Shown here in pieces: positions 57,045-64,000 of a DNA stretch of 64,000 nt. Within the stretch, counting starts at the first letter, position 1; each line of letters starts with the position of its first letter. A model generated the notes under the pieces. That model was not told the DNA's origin, made no database searches, and worked only from the letters and a program-made list of their open reading frames with translations. The position numbers and the translations under genes were made by a program. Location: assembly GCA_030522415.1 (NCBI GenBank), contig CM060107.1, forward strand, positions 3,956,847 through 4,020,846. Direction: 5' to 3'. The DNA is from Channallabes apus. Its lineage: Eukaryota; Chordata; Actinopteri; Siluriformes; Clariidae.

Positions 57045-57962
57045 ATGTCGGTTGTGATTCTGCCTCTGAGTGCAGGTGAGGAGACATTGGAGCTGCACTC
57101 GGTGGATTTGGAGGTGGAGGCCGTGGAGAAGCTGATCCGTGAGCTACAGGTGAAGCTGGTCCGGTTACAGCAGCGGAAAGCCACGCTGGAATCGACGCGG
57201 ACCGACACTCACCTGTCCCAGGTAAATTCTCGGCGTGAGAATTCTCCTACAACCTCAACCCCGCGTGTTTCTCTGCCCAGGTCCAACACACCAAGGACGC
57301 ATCCCGCCCAGTGTTCCTACACCCCGGCGCCGGGACATCACAGACCCTGGATACAGCAGCAGCGGAAGAAGCACGCCAAGCCCCGGGCGAGGACCTCTCC
57401 ACCACCACCACCCGTCTTCGACATCTCGACCCAAAACCGCTTCGCTCCTCTCCGCGAGACGGCACACGACGTCCTGGTCATCGGAGACTCCATCGTTCGT
57501 CACGTGCGTGCTACCACGGCTAAAGGTAAGGTGCACACACGCTGTTTACCTGGTGCACGTGTTCTTGATGTTGCTGCACAGGTGCCTGCTGCCCTGAGGA
57601 GGAACATTGGAGCTGTGGTTCTTCATGCCGGCACGAACGACACCAGGCTGAGGCAGACGGAGATCCTAAAGAAGGACTTCAGGAGCCTGGTCGAGAAGGT
57701 CCGCAGCACATCACCCACGACAAGGATCATCGTATCTGGACCGCTTCCCACATTTCAGCAAGGAATCGAGAAGTTCAGTAGATTATTTGCCTTTAATGAA
57801 TGGTTACAATCTTGGTGTCAACAACAGAAATTACGCTTTGTTGATAACTGGAATGTTTTCTGGGAGCGTCCTAGGCTCTATCACACCGATGGCCTACACC
57901 CTAGCAGAGCTGGAGCAGCGGTCCTCTCTGACAACATCTCCAGAACACTACGAACCATCTGA
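57045..57962 (+). CDS. L2-clade LINE ORF1 with SGNH esterase domain
   Basis: 305 residues from MSVVILPLSAG. A Leu/Glu-rich coiled-coil-like segment at about 14-50 (VEAVEKLIRELQVKLVRLQQ) is followed by a Ser/Thr/Pro-rich linker (51-125). The SGNH/GDSL-type esterase fold follows: VIGDSIV (catalytic Ser in GDS at 147-149), GTND (196-199) and DGLHPS (Asp and His, from 282). ORF1 esterases of this type occur in CR1/L2-type LINEs. A Met 19 codons upstream gives a Phe/Leu-rich extension and is less likely. It ends at a stop 96 bases before ORF2. The frame is intact, so the LINE was young when it was interrupted. Confidence 0.85.
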   Translation: MSVVILPLSAGEETLELHSVDLEVEAVEKLIRELQVKLVRLQQRKATLESTRTDTHLSQVNSRRENSPTTSTPRVSLPRSNTPRTHPAQCSYTPAPGHHRPWIQQQRKKHAKPRARTSPPPPPVFDISTQNRFAPLRETAHDVLVIGDSIVRHVRATTAKGKVHTRCLPGARVLDVAAQVPAALRRNIGAVVLHAGTNDTRLRQTEILKKDFRSLVEKVRSTSPTTRIIVSGPLPTFQQGIEKFSRLFAFNEWLQSWCQQQKLRFVDNWNVFWERPRLYHTDGLHPSRAGAAVLSDNISRTLRTI

Positions 57963-58058
57963 CTGGCGGTAAGTCATACTGTAGATTCCAAACATATTAG
58001 ACACATCACAACTCACCGTAGTGATAGACGAACACACATAGCTTGTCCTATAGAAACT

Positions 58059-59990
58059 GTGTCTGTTCCCCGAATACTGAGAAAAAAGAATAAATTTGTT
58101 AAATTTGCCCGAAACAATCTGATAACCAGAAAACCAGAAAAAGGCAAAATAAGTAGTCAAAATCCACCTCTAAAGTTTGGACTACTCAACATTAGATCCC
58201 TTGCGCCTAAAGCACTTATTGTTAATGAAATTATCTCAGATTATTGCCTTGACGCACTCTGTCTCACTGAAACCTGGCTTAACCCAAATGAATATTTTGG
58301 TCTGAATGAGTCTACTCCGTCAGGATATTTCTATAAGCACGAGCCCCGTCTAATTGGTCGCGGCGGTGGTGTCGCCACTATCTACAATGATGTACTCACT
58401 GTTACCCAGAAAATAAGGCCCAGGTTTAATTCATTTGAAGTGCTTATCATTAATGTTGCACTAAATGAAATACGTAATAAACCCTTGCTATATTTTACCT
58501 TGGCCACCGTGTACAGACCCCCGGGGCCATATGGCGATTTTCTTAAAGAATTTGGACATCTGCTATCAGACCTATTGGTTAACTCTGACAAAGTATTGAT
58601 AGTAGGAGACTTTAACATTCATGTAGATGATGCTAACGACGCTTTAGCACTCACATTTATGGATTTACTAAATTCCTTTGGGGTTAAGCAAAATATAATT
58701 GGAGCAACTCACCGCTTTAATCATACGCTAGATTTAATTATATCCCATGGTATAGATGTCTCTAATATAGAGATCATACCTCAAAGTGATGATATCACAG
58801 ATCATCACCTCCTGACATATACTCTACCCGTAGAACAGATTAGCTGTGTCTCCCCACGCTATCAATCTGTTAGAAATATGAATCCCACCACTAAAGACAG
58901 ATTCACAAGTAATCTGCCGGATCTGTCCCAATTTCTTATTAGACCCCTAAATGCAGATGATCTAGATGAAGTGACTAGCAGCATGGGCACTATTTTTACC
59001 AGTACATTAGACACTGTTGCTCCCATCAGATTAAAAAAAGTCAGAGATAAAACATTGGCACCGTGGTACAACAGTCATACTCGCGCCCTAAAGAGAGCAA
59101 CCCGTAACCTCGAGCGAAAATGGAGGAAAACTAAATTAGAAGTTTTTCGAATTGCGTATAAAGACAGTATGTGCAGCTATAGACAGGCTCTAAAAACTGC
59201 TAGGACCGAGCATCTTAGCCAACTGATAGCAAGAAACCAAAACAATCCCAGGTTCCTATTTAGTACAGTGGCTCGCCTAACAAAACCTAAGATGCCCGCA
59301 GAGAGTATCCCATCACAGTTTAAAAGTGAAGACTTTATGGACTTCTTTAATGAAAAAATCAATAATATCAGGAAGAAAATAATGGAGGTTCAACCTCTAA
59401 TAGTATCTCACGATCCAGTTCAGCCTATAGCTTCACATTTAGATTTTCACTGCTTTACAGGTATAGGACAGGAAGAGCTGTATAAACTTATCACCTCGGC
59501 TAAATCAATAACGTGCCTGTTAGACCCAATCCCAACCAGATTTTTAAAAGAAGTGATGCTTACGGTTGGAGAGCCACTCCTAAACATTATTAATTCTTCA
59601 TTACATCTAGGTCACGTCCCTAAACCTTTCAAGTTAGCAGTTATTAAGCCGCTTCTTAAAAAATCTAATTTGGACGCGAATGAAATAAAAAATTACAGAC
59701 CGATCTCAAACCTCCCGTTCATATCAAAAATACTAGAAAAAGTAGTATCAGCTCAAATTTGCACATTCTTGCAGGATAACAACATCCTTGAAGAATTTCA
59801 GTCAGGTTTCAGGCCCCATCATAGCACAGAAACTGCACTAGTTAAGATTACAAATGACTTGTTTTTAGCTTCAGACCAAGGCTGCATCTCATTGCTAGTC
59901 CTGCTCGATCTTAGTGCTGCATTCGACACTATAGATCATAATATTCTCATAGATCGCTTACAAAATTATATAGGTATTCAGGGACAGTAC
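58059..59990 (+). CDS. L2-clade LINE ORF2 (endonuclease and partial reverse transcriptase), interrupted
   Basis: About 640 codons of LINE sequence. The apurinic-type endonuclease lies in the first third: LLNIRSL, LCLTETWL (catalytic Glu), GGGVATIYN, TVYRPPGPYG, VGDFNIHVDD and SDDITDHHLL (terminal Asp-His). A linker follows, then the reverse transcriptase start: IKPLLKK, NYRPISNLPFISKILEKVV, EFQSGFRPHHSTETALV and LDLSAAFDTIDHNIL (first catalytic Asp). The sequence is replaced at about 59990 by the GGTGGCCCAGAAGGGC tip of another element, so the second catalytic motif (xxDD) and the 3' end are missing from the window. The open frame continues about 45 codons into the inserted T-rich repeats, but those are not LINE residues. 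Confidence 0.9.
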
Positions 59991-60029
59991 GGTGGCCCAG
60001 AAGGGCAAATCATCTTTCCCATATATGTG

Positions 60030-60735
60030 TGTTTTTTCCCTTGTAAAAGTTTTTTTTCCCTTGAAAGAATATTTTGTTTCCTTGAAAAAAAAAATGTTTC
60101 CCTTGAAAATGTGTGCTTTTTCTCTTGAATTTTTTTTCCTTTTAATTTTTTTCCTTGAAAATGTGTGTTTTTTCCCTTGTAAAAGTGTGCTTTTTCTTTT
60201 GAAATTTATTTTTTCCTTGAAAATTGTTTTTTTCTTGAAAATGTGTGCTTTTTCTCTTAAAGTTTTTTTTACCCTTTGGGAAAAAAAAGTTTCTTGAAAA
60301 TGTGTGCTTTTTCTCTTGAAAAAATGTTTTTTCTCTTGAAAAAATGTTTTTTTTTTTTTCTTCTTGAAAATGTTTTTCTTTCTTTGAAAAATTTATTTTC
60401 TTGAAAATGTGTGTTTTTTCCTTGGAAATAAAAAGTATTTTTTTCTTGAAAAAAGTTTTTTTTTTCCTTGAAGAAAAGTTTTTTTTTTCCTTGAAAAAAT
60501 AATTTTTTTTTCTTGAAAATGGTTTTTTTTTTCTTTGAAAAAAATTTTTTTTTCTTGAAAATGTGTGTTTTTTCTTTGAAAAATTTTTTTTCTTGAAAAT
60601 GTGTGTTTTTTCCTTTGAAATAAAAAGTTTTTTTTTCTTAAAAGTTTTTTTTTCCTTTAAAAAAAAAATTATTTTCCTTGAAAAAAAAAAATTTTTTTTC
60701 CTTGAAAAAAAACATTTTTTTTCTTGAAAATATGT
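60030..60735. repeat. CTTGAAAA / TTTTTTCC-rich degenerate tandem array (left arm)
   Basis: Dozens of irregular units of CTTGAAAATGTGTGCTTTTT and TTTTTTCCTTGAAAAAA type, 15-40 bases each. The mirror array is at 63745-64000, and a shorter one is at 55115-55335. Confidence 0.9.
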
Positions 60736-60825
60736 GCGTTTTCCCGTTTGTGCGCAACCGCTTTTCCCCGTGAGAACTATCTTTCTCCCGTATTTTGCAA
60801 GCTAAATGCTAAAGCTAACGCGCAA

Positions 60826-60850
60826 AGGACTATGGGAGTTGTGGTCAAAA
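60826..60850 (-). promoter_or_regulatory. ZNF143/SBS-like motif in the left arm
   Basis: On the minus strand ACCACAACTCCCATAGTCC resembles the ACTACAACTCCCA core of ZNF143/THAP11 promoter sites. The right arm has CCTCAACTCCCATAGTCC at 63642-63659. Confidence 0.4.
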
Positions 60851-61747
60851 CGCAACTAAACACGGAAGCTTTCCGGATATCAGCTCCACAACACCACCAT
60901 TGGAATGTACAGTGAATTATAGCGCGATAACGTTATAATTTTCCCTAATTTTTCAACTGGACACATTTACCAGGTAATGTTAATGTATAAAATTAATTAG
61001 ATGTTACTGTTCTAGGCACTAATGATAACTTTGTAGCAGTGTTAATACTTTTGGAGTGTTTGGGGGAAATGCCGAGCCGAGTGTAAATGTCAGTGATTAA
61101 AAGGAAGATAATCTCATTTAGACCATTAAACACTGATATAAACCATCAGCTCCATGCCATCTCTGTAATATACATCCACATATGGATTTATAAGCAAGCT
61201 AATATCACTATGCTAACCGCTAGCGCTTAGCATGGGGAAACTAGCATGTTCATTAACATATATTAATTTAATAGTGCATTTGGACACATATACGTGATGT
61301 AAACAGTTAGCTCCATTGTTTCTGTAAAACACCTGTCCAAATATGGATCCATAAGCAAGTTAATATCATTATGCTAAGCGCTAGTTTACTAAAAGAGCTA
61401 AGATAGCAGAATGTCAGCTGTTGTCTATCAACTATTGCTAATTATCCCTGAGCTAATTCTTAGCTGCTCCTGTTATGGGTTAAATGTTACAGATGGTTAA
61501 TGAATTGTTGTATGCAGTTTATTGGAGCTCATGAGGGCCATATAGTGTATAATACTGCAGTGTAATGTAGTGGTATTATCATAGCTAGAGATCTTCTGAG
61601 TAGTTAGCTATGTGTTTACACAATGTACAGTATGTAACAGTCAAGAAAAGGGGCTTTTGTTCAGGTTCTGTCTATTCTATTATAAAGTCATTAAATATGT
61701 GTTTATACTCCTTATAACATGTGTGCTTGTGTGTTTTCCTTTTCACA

Positions 61748-61821
61748 GTGAACTGTATGTAAATCATCAACTGCCTGTGTATCAGCTGATTTCTACACCA
61801 GGTATACATCCTGAGCAGAAG
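61748..61821 (+). other. Exon-like segment 1 in the element centre
   Basis: Acceptor TTTTCCTTTTCACAG, then an open stretch ELYVNHQLPVYQLISTPGIH to PEQK, and donor AAG|GTGAGT. It is conserved at 55729-55802 with a Val-for-Ile change. Family not recognised. Confidence 0.5.
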
Positions 61822-62134
61822 GTGAGTGTTCAGAAGTATTCACCTCTCTTTTCAAGAACACCACTGAGCACATCTTAATCTGGGGACAGGGGCAAATTTC
61901 TCTTCATGATGTGTGTTAACGAATGGTGTAGATGGGGCCAAATTCTGCAGCAATCCTTAATGAAAAAACCCAATAATTGTACACAGCACTACTAAAAGCT
62001 TGCGTTCTATGAAATATATAACATTTTGTGTGCGTGCCTGCCTGCCTGCGTGTGTGTCAACCTGCATAGTAACATCATGAAGTCTTTTTACTAGACACTT
62101 ACATTAACATGTCTTTATTTCTCCCCTGTTGTAG

Positions 62135-62161
62135 ATTGTCGTGGAGAAGACAGACCCTTGA
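62135..62161 (+). other. Exon-like segment 2 with stop and poly(A) signal
   Basis: Acceptor TTTCTCCCCTGTTGTAG, then IVVEKTDP and TGA. It is in phase with segment 1 (both boundaries fall between codons). AATAAA lies at 62213-62218. Confidence 0.5.
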
Positions 62162-62639
62162 TGATCTGCCTTCTTGCACCACCAATACATGCATGTATTT
62201 AATTAATTTGTAAATAAAGGGTTTAATGTAATTTATAGTTGAGTATTTATTTCCAGTTTGCTTATTCTTTAGCAAAACAGTTAAAGTGCATGTAAAGCAT
62301 TGCTGCAAATAACATTGAATAGAATCAGATGTTACTCCACTCTGTGTAAGGGTACAGGCTTATATAAAGTATGTGATTTTAGCATCATTAATGTTGTTCT
62401 GCTAACTTGTACATGCTGCCTTGGAGATATTAGTTACATCTCTGTTTCAGTTCGAACAACATATGGGATTAATTTATTCATAAATATTATGGAATATGTT
62501 ATGCAGTTAAAACAGAGGTTCTTTGCATTTCCAAAAATTCATTTCTATGTTATTCAAAAAGTAAAACTTTTTGGTTTCATTTAAATGATTACTGCTTACA
62601 CCTCCATGAAAATCAAAAATCCAGTATGTCAAAATATTA

Positions 62640-63042
62640 GAATATTTCACTGCGATCATGGGGAAGACTGCTGACCAAACAAGTTGTCCAGAAGATGATC
62701 ATTTACACCTTCCAGAAGGAGTGTACTGTAAGCCCCCTAATGTCAAACACTACCACCAACTATTTTGCTGACCATTTAGTTGCTTGATTGGCCATCTCAC
62801 CTGACCTGACGTTTCATGGGAAAGATGAGCTGAAATCTGGGATAAATTTACAAGCTGAATGCTTCAAGTGTTATCTGCACATTCATGCACACTTTTGCAC
62901 TATATATTTATATTTCCATTTATGGACCACAGCACAAATCACTTTAATAATAAGGCAATTTAAGAAGTCACTTTTATGCATATTTGCACACCCCAGTCAT
63001 TTCTACATTTCTAATTTGGACAAATTTCTATTTTCTTCTTTT
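62640..63042 (+). repeat. Dispersed repeat X, copy 2, inside the giant element
   Basis: Begins with Tc1-like words (CATGGGGAAGACTGCTGACC, GTTGTCCAGAAGATGATCAT) and then follows repeat X as at 6079-6410. It ends exactly at the start of the right arm. Confidence 0.65.
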
Positions 63043-64000
63043 CTAAGAATTAGCTCAGGGATAATTAGCAATAGTTGATAGACAACAGTGGACATTCTGC
63101 TATCTTAGCTCTTTTAGTAAACTAGCGCTTAGCATAATGATATTAACTTGCTTATGGATCCATATTTGGACAGGTGTTTTACAGAAACAATGGAGCTAAC
63201 TGTTTACATCACATATATGTGTCCAAATACACTATTAAATTAATATATGTTAATGAACATGCTAGTTTCCCCATGCTAAGCGCTAGCGGTTAGCATAGTG
63301 ATATTAGCTTGCTTATAAATCCATATGTGGATGTATATTACAGAGATGGCATGGAGCTGATGGTTTATATCAGTGTTTAATGGTCTAAATGAGATTATCT
63401 TCCTTTTAATCACTGACATTTACACTCGGCTCGGCATTTCCCCCAAACACTCCAAAAGTATTAACACTGCTACAAAGTTATCATTAGTGCCTAGAACAGT
63501 AACATCTAATTAATTTTATACATTAAACATTACCTGGTAAATGTGTCCAGTTGAAAAATTAGGGAAAATTAAAACGTTATCGCGCTATAATTCACTGTAC
63601 ATTCCATGGTGGTGGAAAGCTTCCGTGTTTAGTTGCGTTTGGACCTCAACTCCCATAGTCCTTTAGGCGTTAGCTTTAGCATTTAGCTTGCAAAATACGG
63701 GAGAAAGATAGTTTTTCACACGGGGAAAAGCGGTTGCGCACAAACGGGAAAACGCACACATTTTCAAGAAAAAAAATTTTTTTTTTCAAGGAAAATAATT
63801 TTTTTTTTCAAGGAAAAAATACTTTTTATTTCCAAGGAAAAAACACACATTTTCAAGAAAAAAAATATTTTTCCAAGAAAAAAAAAAACCTTTTCAAGAA
63901 AAATTTTTTTTTTCAAGAAAAAAAAACATTTTCAAGAAAAAATTTTTTTTTTCAAGGAAAAAAATTTTTTTTTCAAGAGAAATAGCACACATTTTCAAGA

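Larger units (their letters stand above)
59990..64000. mobile_element. Giant inverted-repeat (foldback-type) element, truncated by window end
   Basis: Left arm 59990-61463 and right arm 63043 to the window end are reverse complements over all 958 bases available, with few differences apart from the variable T-rich array. Projecting the left arm length, the right tip should lie about 500 bases beyond the window. Each arm, from the outside in, has a GGCCCAGAAGGGCAAATCAT tip, a long array of CTTGAAAA/TTTTTCC words (60030-60735), a unique stretch with a promoter-like motif, and about 500 bases of GCTAGC/TTAGC-rich sequence. The 1.58-kb centre carries exon-like sequence, a poly(A) signal and repeat X. 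It interrupts the L2 ORF2. No transposase is recognised. Confidence 0.85.

Noticed and set aside
57235..57597. Alternative frame within LINE ORF1
   Set aside because: Overlaps the Pro-rich linker and esterase codons in another frame; no motif.
59992..60297. Phe/Leu-rich ORF in the T-rich array
   Set aside because: Translation of simple TTTTTCC/CTTGAAAA repeats; not a membrane protein.
60030..60735. CRISPR-like array
   Set aside because: Units are irregular in length and sequence with no unique spacers, and the genome is a vertebrate one.

Overview
This window reads as teleost fish nuclear DNA. It has metazoan replication-dependent histone genes with the 3' stem-loop, finTRIM-type (fish-specific) RING genes, tRNA-headed SINEs typical of fish, several Tc1/mariner, hAT-like, L2, RTE, BEL/Pao and Ty3/gypsy elements, and long CA, TA and GT microsatellites. 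An ostariophysan such as a catfish is plausible, but nothing here proves the species.

Layout. 1-3.7 kb is a graveyard: the 3' end of a Ty3/gypsy-like element with a minisatellite coding tail, a retrovirus-like LTR plus primer-binding site, a mariner tail, an RTE LINE tail containing a perfect 53-bp palindrome, and a broken immunoglobulin V exon. 3.7-9.9 kb is mostly non-coding repeats and MITEs. 10.4-36.5 kb is a histone cluster: H1, H2A and H3 on + and H2B and H4 on -. The block H3-Tc1-H2B-H4-BEL/Pao gag-Tc1-finTRIM was then duplicated in tandem (about 12.42-22.19 kb and 24.65-36.40 kb). In the first copy H4 is truncated and finTRIM has lost its B-boxes. In the second copy H4 is intact and finTRIM keeps RING plus B-boxes, but H3 carries Gly34Ser and has lost its upstream CCAAT boxes. 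38.75-43.09 kb is a young Ty3/gypsy element (near-identical LTRs, 4-bp target duplication, tRNA-Leu primer site) with pol but almost no gag. 44.9-46.1 kb is the one ordinary single-copy-looking gene, an alpha-1,3-fucosyltransferase of the FUT9 type. 47.9-53.3 kb holds a large CACTGTAAA-ended element carrying promoter-like and exon-like sequence, a foldback MITE and several orphan exon-like ORFs. 57-60 kb is an L2-clade LINE (ORF1 with SGNH esterase, ORF2 with endonuclease and partial RT). At 59.99 kb it is interrupted by a very large inverted-repeat element that runs past the window end, and whose centre carries spliced-exon-like sequence and a poly(A) signal.

How the genes work together: the histones supply S-phase nucleosome components and share the stem-loop 3' end. 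The finTRIM copies carry interferon-response-like elements just upstream. The most unusual items are the giant inverted-repeat element (59.99 kb to window end), its internally deleted relative at 55.06-55.87 kb, the H3 Gly34Ser gene, the gag-less gypsy element and three independent near-perfect snap-back palindromes.
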